From Chitinophagales bacterium (GTDB lineage: Bacteria > Bacteroidota > Bacteroidia > Chitinophagales > Chitinophagaceae): a DNA stretch of 64,000 bases. This document shows, in pieces, positions 27,294-36,079 of the stretch (positions within the stretch are counted from its first letter, which is position 1; the number at the start of each line of letters is the position of its first letter). Below the pieces are notes generated by a model that was not told the origin of the DNA, searched no databases, and saw only the letters and a program-made list of their open reading frames with translations. The position numbers and the translations under genes are program-made. The DNA lies in contig JACJXQ010000008.1 of assembly GCA_020636495.1 (NCBI GenBank), positions 186,001 to 250,000 on the forward strand, read 5' to 3'.

Positions 27294-27428
27294 TGTTTAG
27301 TCCTATAAAAGTGACAATTGTTGCGTACCTTTATAGTACTTCAAAGCGTCTAAGCTATCTTCTTTTCTAGTGTAATTATGTGATGTATTCCCGCCAAGAA
27401 GTATTCTCTCAATACAAAATACTTACGC

Positions 27429-28925
27429 ATGGGAAAAGCAAAAAATGTTGGAATATGGATACGTGTATCAACCGACTTTCAGGTTAAGGATGATAGCCCT
27501 GAGCACCATGAGAGACGTGCCAAAATGTATGCAGAGTCCAAAGGTTGGAATGTAGTAGAAATATACCGACTTGAGGCAGTTAGTGGAAAGTCAGTAATGG
27601 GCAATGCAGAAGCAAAGCGTATGCTTCATGATTTGCAAGCAGGTAAAATTACTGGCCTGATATTCTCAAAACTTGCTCGACTTGCTCGTAATACGAAAGA
27701 ACTACTTGAGTTCTCAGAGATATTCAGAAAATACAATGCCGATCTGATTTCACTTTCAGAAAACATAGACACAAGTTCATCTGCTGGCAGATTATTCTAC
27801 ACAATGATTGCTGCAATGGCAGAATGGGAACGACAAGAAATATCAGAGAGAGTTGCAGCATCTGTTCCAGTTAGGGCAAAAATGGGCAAACCATTAGGAG
27901 GACAAGCACCATTTGGGTATAGATGGGAGGACAAAGAACTACAAATAGATGAAAAAGAAGCTCCCATTAGAAAACTCATGTATGAGCTATATGCAGAACA
28001 TAAGAGAAAGGGAACAGTCGCAACACTATTAAATAAGAAAGGATATCGCACTCGCAACGGTTCAAAATTTACTGATACCACAATTGGACGATTGCTTACT
28101 GACCCAGTTGCAAAAGGACAAAGAAGAGCTAATTACACAAAGAGTACAGGAGAAGGGAAACATTGGGAAATAAAACCTGAATCTGATTGGGTAATTATTC
28201 CATGTCCTGCAATCGTATCTGAGGAATTATGGGATGAATGCAATAGAATAATAGAATCACAGACATATACACGAAAACCAACTAGGAAAACAGTCCATCC
28301 ATTTGCAGGTATATTAATATGCCAATGTGGAGGGAAAATGTATGTTCCCTCACGGGTTAAGAAATACGTCTGTAATTCATGCAAGGAAACAAATATTAGT
28401 GCAGAAGATATAGACCATATATATTACGAACAATTAAAGTCATTCCTCTTAACTAAAGATGACATTGCAACATTCTTAAGTAGAGCAGAAGAAGCTATCA
28501 AAACAAAACAAACAGAACTACAAACACTATTCAAAGAGAAAGTGAAACTCAAGTCAGAGATGGATAACCTAGTTAAGCTACACTCCAAAGGTCAAATCCC
28601 AACAGATGATTTTGGTTCATACTACAATCCACTCAGTGAACAATACAAACAAATTGACTTAACCTTAGCTGAATTAGAGGCTCAAATAGATTACATCAAG
28701 GTTCAACAATTAGATGGAGACCACATACTTGAGAATGCAGAGAATCTATATGATAAATGGCCAACACTTGATAATGAAGCTAAGAGGCAAATAGTTGAAG
28801 AATTGACAGAGTCTATTCAAATGGGAAGTGAAGAAATAACCATTAAATTCAACTATACACCCACCCTTACCGCTACTCCCGAAAATACTCCAACTACCCA
28901 ACGCAACGACATGGATTCATACTAG
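27429..28925 (+). CDS. Large serine recombinase (island integrase)
   Basis: 498 residues. The resolvase catalytic domain (about 7-155) has the nucleophile Ser14 in IRVSTDFQ, followed by LARLARN and the EWERQEISER helix E. Next come the recombinase domain (about 165-270), a zinc ribbon with CQCGGKMY and CNSC (about 296-320), and a coiled-coil C-terminal part. The last codons (D-M-D-S-Y and TAG) lie in comM sequence beyond the crossover, so the present C-terminus is created by integration. In the circular form the frame continues into the HTH gene at the other end. Confidence 0.95.
   Translation: MGKAKNVGIWIRVSTDFQVKDDSPEHHERRAKMYAESKGWNVVEIYRLEAVSGKSVMGNAEAKRMLHDLQAGKITGLIFSKLARLARNTKELLEFSEIFRKYNADLISLSENIDTSSSAGRLFYTMIAAMAEWERQEISERVAASVPVRAKMGKPLGGQAPFGYRWEDKELQIDEKEAPIRKLMYELYAEHKRKGTVATLLNKKGYRTRNGSKFTDTTIGRLLTDPVAKGQRRANYTKSTGEGKHWEIKPESDWVIIPCPAIVSEELWDECNRIIESQTYTRKPTRKTVHPFAGILICQCGGKMYVPSRVKKYVCNSCKETNISAEDIDHIYYEQLKSFLLTKDDIATFLSRAEEAIKTKQTELQTLFKEKVKLKSEMDNLVKLHSKGQIPTDDFGSYYNPLSEQYKQIDLTLAELEAQIDYIKVQQLDGDHILENAENLYDKWPTLDNEAKRQIVEELTESIQMGSEEITIKFNYTPTLTATPENTPTTQRNDMDSY
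28897..28912 (+). repeat. attR: island right end
   Basis: CCCAACGCAAC (28,897-28,907) is directly followed by the core GACAT (28,908-28,912), then comM sequence. It mirrors attL (5237-5253). Both lie inside the recombinase coding sequence. Confidence 0.9.
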
Positions 28926-29967
28926 CTATCAACATAAAACTTGCCGGGAAATCTATACTTACTTTAGCCCGGGAGATCGTCACTCTTCGTTCTTCCATGG
29001 GTTGTCGCATCACCTCAAGCACTGTCCGTTTAAATTCCGGTAACTCATCCAGGAATAATACTCCGTTATGTGCCAGTGATATTTCACCAGGTTGGGGATT
29101 CCCACCCCCACCTACCAGGGCCACGTCGCTAATTGTGTGATGTGGTGAACGAAATGGCCGTCGCGCGATTAAAGAAGTGTTGCCCGGTAGCTTCCCCGCC
29201 ACAGAATGAACCTTCGTCGTTTCAAGCGCCTCAAATAATGTTAATGGCGGAAGAATAGTGGGTAAACGCTTTGCCAACATCGTCTTACCTGCACCCGGAG
29301 GCCCAATAAGTATTGCGTTATGACCACCCGCTGCGGCTATTTCCAAGGCCCGCTTTACATTCTCCTGTCCTTTTACATCGTTGAAATCAAATTCAAAATC
29401 ATATTGTGCTTCAAAGAACTCCTCTCGTGTATTGACTACTACCGGTTCCAAAGATTTTCTTTTGCTGAAGAAGTCCACAACATCGCCTAGATTTTCTACG
29501 CCGTATACTTCCAGGTTATTAACCAATGCAGCTTCACGCGCGTTCTGAACAGGCAATATCAAACCTTTGAACTTTTCGGCACGTGCCTGTATAGCTATCG
29601 GCAATGCCCCTTTGATCGGTTGCAAAGTGCCATCAAGAGAAAGTTCCCCCATCAGCACATATCTGTCCAAGTCATCGTGAGGTACCTGTCCGGTAGCCGC
29701 CAACCAACCGATAGCTATCGGCAAGTCATATGCAGCACCGGCCTTTTTTATGTCTGCCGGGGCCATATTTACAACTATGCGGGCACGAGGTTTCTCTAAT
29801 CCATTGTTTTTCAGTGCTGAGATTATTCTTTCAATACTTTCTTTTACAGCGCTATCCGGCAAGCCGACGATAATATATTCCGGCTTACCTCCTGGTGTAT
29901 CTACTTCTATGGTGATGGTCAGCGCATCTACTCCATAAACGGCGCTGCCAAATGTTTTTACTAGCAT
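28909..29967 (-). pseudogene. comM: comM (YifB), 5' part, split by the island
   Basis: 353 codons of ComM: the N-terminal Lon-like domain (MLVKTFGSAVYGVDALTI) and the AAA+ Walker A GPPGAGKTMLAKRLP, ending at ASMNPC. The island then adds R-C-V-G and a TAG stop, giving a 357-residue truncated product without the C-terminal Mg-chelatase domain. The fragment keeps its native start at 29,967 and probably its promoter. The remaining 160 codons are at 4755-5237. Confidence 0.95.
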
Positions 29968-30070
29968 GGCTACCTATTACTAAGGCTGAAACTACGAAAA
30001 CTAAATTATATGACATTAATTAGCATCATACCAATGATATTAATAATTTTAGTGTGTACAATTACATTAT

Positions 30071-31069
30071 ATGGCGCTAACATCTACGGAGAGAATAGAT
30101 ATCATAAATATTGGTTTAATGATATTATCTGCATGCGTTGCTGTGGTGCTACCGTTTGAGTTGTTCTTATTTGTTTATGCTGTATTAGGGCCACTTCATT
30201 ACCTGACTGAAATATCATGGCTACACGACAAGAACTATTTTACCAAAGGTAGTTATGATGCTGTATGGCTGTTGATAATAGGTGCCGTACTCACCGTTGT
30301 TTTCTTTAGGCAGCCACTTGAACTTGAGTTCCCTGACATGTTCGATGCTAACCTCATATTTATCGCCTTACTAAGTGCATTGATATTTGTAACGGTAAAA
30401 AATCCTTTATATAAGATCGGGGGTATCATTATATTGGTTTTTGCGTCGCAGGTAGCGCATAATTTCAACTATTTTCTTACTGTATTTATTCCCACTCTTA
30501 TACACGTATATGTATTCACAGCACTATTCATGCTGTATGGTGCCACCAAAAGCAAAAGCAGGTTTGGGTATCTCTCGGTGGCAGTTATGTTCATAATACC
30601 GATATTATTATTCAAGTTATTTCCGGGGCAGGAATTTATCTCTCCAGCTTCCCGCACAATGGAGGTGTATACTCCCTTTAAGATCGTTAACTTTGTTTGG
30701 TTCCGCACCATTGATTTTGTACCCAATCCCGGTAGTGCTGAAGGCTGGAACGACCTGATATTTCATTCTACCAAAGGCATTGTCCTTATGCGTTTTATTG
30801 CATTTGCCTATACCTACCATTACCTCAACTGGTTCTCAAAAACACGCGTAATTCAGTGGCATAAAGTGCCTAAACTCAGGTTTGCCCTTGTGGTTCTAGT
30901 ATGGATCATCAGTGTAGCCCTTTACATGTACAAATATGTAGTGGGTCTCCAGTGGCTGTTGTTCCTGAGTTTCATGCATGTTCTTCTAGAATTGCCACTC
31001 AATTTCGTGAGCATCATTGGTATAGGTAACCACCTGAAAACAAAACTATTCCGCCCTGCAAAACAGTAA
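30071..31069 (+). CDS. Polytopic membrane protein with conserved-looking histidines
   Basis: 332 residues with about nine hydrophobic segments. Histidines occur near membrane borders (GPLHYLTEISWLHD, VAHNFNYF, YTYHYLNWF, FMHVLLELP), which could bind a metal as in membrane oxygenases. No family is assigned with confidence. It is divergent from comM and upstream of the glycan operon but separated from it by its own promoter. Confidence 0.7.
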   Translation: MALTSTERIDIINIGLMILSACVAVVLPFELFLFVYAVLGPLHYLTEISWLHDKNYFTKGSYDAVWLLIIGAVLTVVFFRQPLELEFPDMFDANLIFIALLSALIFVTVKNPLYKIGGIIILVFASQVAHNFNYFLTVFIPTLIHVYVFTALFMLYGATKSKSRFGYLSVAVMFIIPILLFKLFPGQEFISPASRTMEVYTPFKIVNFVWFRTIDFVPNPGSAEGWNDLIFHSTKGIVLMRFIAFAYTYHYLNWFSKTRVIQWHKVPKLRFALVVLVWIISVALYMYKYVVGLQWLLFLSFMHVLLELPLNFVSIIGIGNHLKTKLFRPAKQ

Positions 31070-31136
31070 TATTTTCCTGATATACATTTTATTGCTTTAA
31101 CACGGTGTAAGGCATGTTAAGTTTGTATAATAGGAT

Positions 31137-31144
31137 TAACTTTG
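31137..31144 (+). promoter_or_regulatory. Bacteroidota-type -7 box ahead of the glycan operon
   Basis: TAACTTTG matches the TAnnTTTG -7 consensus. Transcription would begin near 31,150, upstream of the ATG at 31,201 but downstream of the alternative start at 31,114. This supports the shorter reading of the epimerase gene. No clear -33 TTG at the usual distance. Confidence 0.5.
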
Positions 31145-31200
31145 CTCTTTTGGACACATACAGGTACAATTATCAATACCTGAACTCTTTTTATATACTT

Positions 31201-32262
31201 ATGAGAATAGTAATTACCGGTGGTGCAGGTTTTGTAGGCTCTAACATAGCCATAAAGCTTAAACAACAATACCCATCTTATACGATAACAGTTTTTGACA
31301 ACCTGAAAAGAAGGGGTTCAGAATTTAACCTCCCAAGCCTTCGCGCCAATGATATTGATTTCATACACGGTGATATCAGGAACATTGAGGACCTGGCACA
31401 ACTGCCTGAATTTGACTGCATGATCGAGGCATCTGCTGAACCATCTGTTATGTCAGGGTTAGACGGTTCTCCTACTTATGTTATTAACAATAACCTGACC
31501 GGTGCTATCAATTGCTTTAATGAATGTATCAAGTGCAAAGCAAATCTCATATTCCTTTCTACCAGCAGGGTATACCCGATAAGCCTTATAGAAAATGCTG
31601 ATTTCATCGAAGAAGACACTAGGTTCTCTTTCACCGATGAGCAACCATATCCGGGCATAAGCTCAAAAGGTATCTCTGAAATGCTGCATCTTGATGCTGC
31701 CAGATCGTTTTACGGCACGACAAAACTTGCCTGTGAACTGCTTATTAAAGAATACCAGGAGTTCTATGGCATGAAGGCAGCTGTTACTCGTTTCGGTGTT
31801 ATAGCCGGACCAAGACAAATGGGGAAAACGGACCAGGGCGTAGTAACACTGTGGATGGCACGGCATTTCTGGAAAAAAGACCTGGGATACATAGGATACG
31901 GCGGGCTGGGCAAACAGGTAAGGGATATACTGCACATTGAAGATCTTATCAGGCTGGTTGACATGCAGATACACAACATTGACAAATTCAATAACAAAGT
32001 ATACAATGCAGGGGGCGGGGTAAACTGCAGTGCTTCTCTAAAAGAAATGACCGCTATCTGCGAGAAAATTTCAGGTAACAGGATCAATATCAAATCCGTT
32101 CCTGAAAACAGGCCGGCCGACTTACGTATATACATATCAGACAACTCCATGCTTGAAAACGAAACAGGATGGAAACCAGAAAAGACTACTCATGATATAT
32201 TTTCAGATATACATAACTGGCTAAAAGAAAATGAACATGAGCTAAAATCAATATTAGGTTAA
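31201..32262 (+). CDS. NAD-dependent epimerase (extended SDR, CDP-paratose 2-epimerase-like)
   Basis: 353 residues from the chosen ATG at 31,201. It has a Rossmann start RIVITGGAGFVGSN, STSRVYP, and the catalytic YGTTK (Y-x-x-x-K), a typical extended short-chain dehydrogenase that acts on nucleotide sugars. Sequence around AGPRQMGKTDQG and GKQVRDILHIEDL resembles CDP-paratose/tyvelose epimerases. A longer frame from 31,114 adds 29 residues before the Rossmann fold and is rejected. It is followed by the membrane protein (44-base gap) and a second epimerase. Confidence 0.88.
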   Translation: MRIVITGGAGFVGSNIAIKLKQQYPSYTITVFDNLKRRGSEFNLPSLRANDIDFIHGDIRNIEDLAQLPEFDCMIEASAEPSVMSGLDGSPTYVINNNLTGAINCFNECIKCKANLIFLSTSRVYPISLIENADFIEEDTRFSFTDEQPYPGISSKGISEMLHLDAARSFYGTTKLACELLIKEYQEFYGMKAAVTRFGVIAGPRQMGKTDQGVVTLWMARHFWKKDLGYIGYGGLGKQVRDILHIEDLIRLVDMQIHNIDKFNNKVYNAGGGVNCSASLKEMTAICEKISGNRINIKSVPENRPADLRIYISDNSMLENETGWKPEKTTHDIFSDIHNWLKENEHELKSILG

Positions 32263-32306
32263 CAATCAGCATAACATAATACTACGCCTGGGATAAACCA
32301 CTTTTT

Positions 32307-34196
32307 ATGAGGACGGATAATTCATATACTTCACCTCTTGTGTATATAATAGCCATATTCCTGGCATATCATATGCTTACCATGCCATTTCTTACATCTT
32401 ACGAGTTGGCTGATAGTGGACCATCATGGTTAGGGTTAGATATTTCGTGGCAATTAACTTTAAACTATGCCAATTTACACAACTGGACATGGGGGAAAGA
32501 CATAGCCTATACCTACGGGCCGTTGGGGTTCTTATCTACCCGTATTGGGTGGGGGGTTTCCAGGTGGATATTCTTATCATTTGATCTGTTGCTTGCTGTT
32601 AATTTCTTCTACGTATTCAAAGACTTCCTTAAGGCTTCTGCCAGCAAACTTACAGGCACCTTAATTCTAATAGTTGCTGTATTGTTAATGAATACCAGCC
32701 ATGGTACCGACCTTAGCTGGCTGTTACTATTTTTTATATACTTCTGGCTATACAAGGCATATAATGAGCCCTCTAATGCCTCGTTCATCATGCTTATCCT
32801 ACTTACCTCCATCGCGTTTTATATCAAGGTGAACACCGGACTTATCAGCATTCTGTTTTTCGTCGCTCATCTAGTTCTGCTATATTTTGCAGACAAGTTG
32901 AGCGTTCTCAAAGCTTTAATAATACTACTATCCCTGGCAAGCACTATATTTTTGTCGGCCTGGTTATTGAACGTTTACCTCCCCGGATATATCATGAGCG
33001 CGTATGAGCTCATAAAAGGCTACGGAAGTGTTATGTACCTAGATAATGGAGAGATTTCTGTGGAAAGAAACATCGGTACCCTATATCACGCAATGAAATA
33101 CCTTCTGATTATTTACTTTATATACATTGTTCTTAAAGGTAAGTTTGTACAGTTATTTTTTGTAGCAATATGTGGAGCATATATACTAATGCTCAAGCAA
33201 CAGTCTTATTTAAGAGGAGACATACAACACTTATCAGAATTCTTTTGCTACGGACCGCTGGTGTTGCTTACGGGCAATTTGCTTCATTATAAAAACAACA
33301 CTCAGAAGCTATTTTCTGCGGCCATATTATTTATTCTAACCCTGTCCTTATTCTTCAAAACAGAGTATAACAAGAAGATAGGCCAGTTATATGAAGAACG
33401 GTTCTGTAATACAAAAGAGTACTTCAAACAATTTTCAGAAAACAAGATTGATAGCCACCACTTTGCCCCGGATAAACGATACATTCCTGCGTCCATACTT
33501 AACAAGATAGGGGACAAGTCAATCGACATTTTCCCCTGGGACAGTGAGTATATTATCGAGAATCAATTAAATTATACACCCAGGCCGGTGTTCCAGTCAT
33601 TTACTGCTTATACACCCTACCTGCAGAAAATTAACTATGACTTTTATAACAGCAACGCGCCTGAATATATTATTTATGACTTTGACGCCATAGATAATCG
33701 CTGTGCTTTTAACGATGAGTCCATGCTCAACATGTTTATCATCAAGAACTATGAATTAGCTGACACCTTCACATCAAATGAGAGAATAAGAGCACTTCTA
33801 AAGAAGAAGAATATCATTAAACCATTGATTTTTAACAAAATAGGTGAAAAGAAAATCCAACTGACTGATGAAATCCCTACAGTAGCTGGTTCCAACTACA
33901 TCAGGATCGATGTAAAACTTAATTCTAAAGGCAAAAGTGTAGCATTTAGACTAAGACCGCCAGGTATAAATATATCATTTACTGCTCCCAATGAACATAA
34001 CCGCATATACAGGACATCTCCAGAACTGTTGAAGGCAGGTGTCATGATTGAAAAACTGGTTGCAAGTCAGCAAGACTTCCTATCTTTGCTGACCCCGGAA
34101 AAAAATCTCGTTAATGGTATTTCCAAGATAAGTCTTCTTACAGACCCAACGCTATACAACAACGAGATAGTGGTAGAATATTATAATGTAAAATAG
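32307..34196 (+). CDS. Polytopic membrane protein, putative glycosyltransferase
   Basis: 629 residues. About ten hydrophobic segments lie in residues 10-355, then a soluble domain of about 270 residues. The arrangement resembles polyprenyl-phosphate-dependent (GT-C type) glycosyltransferases, with an early loop containing acidic residues (ELADSGPSWLGLD), but no diagnostic motif is certain. It sits between two sugar epimerase genes with 44- and 10-base gaps, so it probably transfers or exports the sugar they make. Confidence 0.65.
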   Translation: MRTDNSYTSPLVYIIAIFLAYHMLTMPFLTSYELADSGPSWLGLDISWQLTLNYANLHNWTWGKDIAYTYGPLGFLSTRIGWGVSRWIFLSFDLLLAVNFFYVFKDFLKASASKLTGTLILIVAVLLMNTSHGTDLSWLLLFFIYFWLYKAYNEPSNASFIMLILLTSIAFYIKVNTGLISILFFVAHLVLLYFADKLSVLKALIILLSLASTIFLSAWLLNVYLPGYIMSAYELIKGYGSVMYLDNGEISVERNIGTLYHAMKYLLIIYFIYIVLKGKFVQLFFVAICGAYILMLKQQSYLRGDIQHLSEFFCYGPLVLLTGNLLHYKNNTQKLFSAAILFILTLSLFFKTEYNKKIGQLYEERFCNTKEYFKQFSENKIDSHHFAPDKRYIPASILNKIGDKSIDIFPWDSEYIIENQLNYTPRPVFQSFTAYTPYLQKINYDFYNSNAPEYIIYDFDAIDNRCAFNDESMLNMFIIKNYELADTFTSNERIRALLKKKNIIKPLIFNKIGEKKIQLTDEIPTVAGSNYIRIDVKLNSKGKSVAFRLRPPGINISFTAPNEHNRIYRTSPELLKAGVMIEKLVASQQDFLSLLTPEKNLVNGISKISLLTDPTLYNNEIVVEYYNVK

Positions 34197-34206
34197 CATT
34201 GCAAAT

Positions 34207-35277
34207 ATGTCCAAAGTATGTATTGTAACAGGCTCCTCCGGCCTGATCGGAAGTGAATCAATAGAGTTCTTTTCTGAGAAATTTGACAAGGTTGTAGGTA
34301 TTGACAATAATATGAGGATGCGCCTTTTCGGTGCTGATGCATCCACAGAGTGGAATACCCAGCATTTATTGAATACAGTATCCAACTTTGAACATCATAG
34401 TGCTGACATAAGGGATATTGAGGCCCTGGATGCAATATTTGCAAAGTATGGGTCAGATATTGCACTGATCGTACACACCGCTGCACAACCAAGTCACGAC
34501 TGGGCCGCTAATGAACCTATCACTGATTTTACGATCAATGCTAATGGCACACTCAATTTGCTGGAAATGACTCGTAAGCATTGTAAAGATGCTACATTCA
34601 TATTTACCTCAACCAACAAAGTGTATGGAGATACGCCCAACTACCTGCCTTTAGTTGAGTTAGAAAATCGTTGGGAGATAGCAGAAGATCATCCATACTA
34701 TGCAAAAGGTATTGATGAATTGATGAGTATTGACCAAACCAAACACTCACTATTCGGAGCATCCAAAGTTGCAGCAGATGTTGTTGCACAAGAGTATGGA
34801 CGCTATTTCGGCATGAATGTCGGTATTTTCAGGGGTGGTTGCCTTACCGGTCCGAGACATAGCGGTACAAAGCTGCATGGTTTCCTGTCATACCTGATGA
34901 AATGTGCAATAACAGGTGACAAATACACCATATTTGGTTATAAAGGCAAGCAGGTGCGTGACAATATCCACTCATGGGACCTGGTAAATATGTTCTGGCA
35001 TTTTCACCAGGCACCAAGACAAGGTGAAGTATACAATGCGGGAGGTGGTAGATTTTCCAACTGCTCAATGGCAGAGGCTGTTGCCATGTGTGAGAAGATC
35101 ACCGGCAAAAAAATGAATTATAGTTACTCTGATACCAACAGGATAGGAGACCATATCTGGTGGATAAGCGACACATCTAAGTTTGAGTCTCACTATAAAG
35201 ACTGGAAGTTAAATTATAATATTGAAGATATCCTGACACAGATATATGAGGCAACCACCAACCGTATTAACGAATAA
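34207..35277 (+). CDS. NAD-dependent epimerase (CDP-paratose 2-epimerase-like) 2
   Basis: 356 residues: Rossmann motif VTGSSGLIGSES, HTAAQPSHD, STNKVYGD, and the catalytic Y/K region around FGASKVAADVV, where Ala-Ser precedes Lys and the Tyr position is Phe. GPRHSGTKLHGF and GKQVRDNIHSWDL are typical of CDP-tyvelose/paratose epimerases. It is related to the gene at 31,201 but not a recent copy. The following GT2 gene starts 3 bases after its stop. Confidence 0.87.
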   Translation: MSKVCIVTGSSGLIGSESIEFFSEKFDKVVGIDNNMRMRLFGADASTEWNTQHLLNTVSNFEHHSADIRDIEALDAIFAKYGSDIALIVHTAAQPSHDWAANEPITDFTINANGTLNLLEMTRKHCKDATFIFTSTNKVYGDTPNYLPLVELENRWEIAEDHPYYAKGIDELMSIDQTKHSLFGASKVAADVVAQEYGRYFGMNVGIFRGGCLTGPRHSGTKLHGFLSYLMKCAITGDKYTIFGYKGKQVRDNIHSWDLVNMFWHFHQAPRQGEVYNAGGGRFSNCSMAEAVAMCEKITGKKMNYSYSDTNRIGDHIWWISDTSKFESHYKDWKLNYNIEDILTQIYEATTNRINE

Positions 35278-35280
35278 TTC

Positions 35281-36018
35281 ATGAAATTATCAGTAGTAAT
35301 ACCTGCTTATAATGAGATGGAGTCTCTACCCGAGACCCTTGGCAGCTTGTACGCTAAGTTATCGGCTGAAAATATTCCTCATGAGCTACTGGTAGTTAAT
35401 GATAATTCCAAAGACAATACGCTGACAGTACTGGAATCTCTGTCGAAAGAAATAAACACACTGGTGTATATTACCAACCCTGGGCCAAATGGTTTCGGGA
35501 TGGCTGTCCGGTATGGTATGGAGCGATTTTCCGGAGACTGTATGGCACTGGTTATGGCCGACCTTTCCGACTCACCTGACGACCTGGTGCGCTTCTACCG
35601 CAAAATGATGGAAGGTAATTATGATTGCGTATTTGGTACACGCTTCTCACAAGGCGGAAAAGTATACAATTACCCTAAACACAAACTGATACTGAACCGG
35701 CTGGTGAATAATGCCGTTCGAATCACTTTCGGCTTTCCGTACAATGACTTTACCAATGCTTTCAAATTATACAAAAAGGAAACTATTCTTGGCTTAAGAC
35801 CTTATTTGTCTCCTCACTTCAATCTTACACTCGAGCTATCGTTAAAAGCTTTGATAAGGGGTTACAACTTTGCAGTGATACCAAACAGCTGGACAAACAG
35901 GAAATATGGTAAATCAAACCTGAAAATAAAAGAAATGGGTAGCAGGTATTTCTTTATTTTCCTGTATTGCCTGATAGAAAAGTTCTTCTCACGAGGCGAT
36001 TTTCACAAGGACAGGTAA
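35281..36018 (+). CDS. Family 2 glycosyltransferase (polyprenyl-phosphate sugar synthase-like)
   Basis: 245 residues with GT-A fold motifs: LSVVIPAYNEMESLPETL, VVNDNSKDNT, and MADLSDSPDD in the place of the DxD. GTRFSQGG follows. The overall pattern matches dolichyl/undecaprenyl-phosphate mannose-type synthases but without membrane anchor domains. It starts 3 bases after the second epimerase and is the last gene of the four-gene operon. It likely charges a lipid carrier with the sugar used by the membrane protein. Confidence 0.9.
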   Translation: MKLSVVIPAYNEMESLPETLGSLYAKLSAENIPHELLVVNDNSKDNTLTVLESLSKEINTLVYITNPGPNGFGMAVRYGMERFSGDCMALVMADLSDSPDDLVRFYRKMMEGNYDCVFGTRFSQGGKVYNYPKHKLILNRLVNNAVRITFGFPYNDFTNAFKLYKKETILGLRPYLSPHFNLTLELSLKALIRGYNFAVIPNSWTNRKYGKSNLKIKEMGSRYFFIFLYCLIEKFFSRGDFHKDR

Positions 36019-36041
36019 TAATAACGACATTTACAGATCAA

Positions 36042-36075
36042 TTTGATAAATGTTCCGGCCACATCGTTACTTTTG
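36042..36075 (+). promoter_or_regulatory. Bacteroidota promoter of the hydratase gene
   Basis: TACTTTTG (36,068-36,075) matches the TAnnTTTG -7 box, with TTTG at 36,042-36,045 as the -33 element (22-base spacing, slightly long). The expected start of transcription is at or within a few bases of the ATG at 36,080, suggesting a nearly leaderless mRNA. It also argues against the upstream ATG at 36,050. Confidence 0.55.
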
Positions 36076-36079
36076 CAGT

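Larger units (their letters stand above)
5242..28912 (+). mobile_element. Serine-recombinase genomic island integrated in comM (23,671 bp)
   Basis: The borders follow from the interrupted comM gene, the 5-bp direct repeat GACAT and the 11-bp inverted terminal sequences. The island-encoded large serine recombinase (27,429-28,925) ends at the right border, as is common for elements that integrate through a serine recombinase. Inside are restriction-modification genes, an ArdC antirestriction gene, two tyrosine recombinases, TraD/HerA-type ATPases, a SIR2-TPR gene and several XRE regulators. It is more AT-rich than the flanks. I see no recognisable relaxase or mating-pore genes, so it is more likely a defence island or mobilisable element than a complete ICE. 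Confidence 0.92.
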
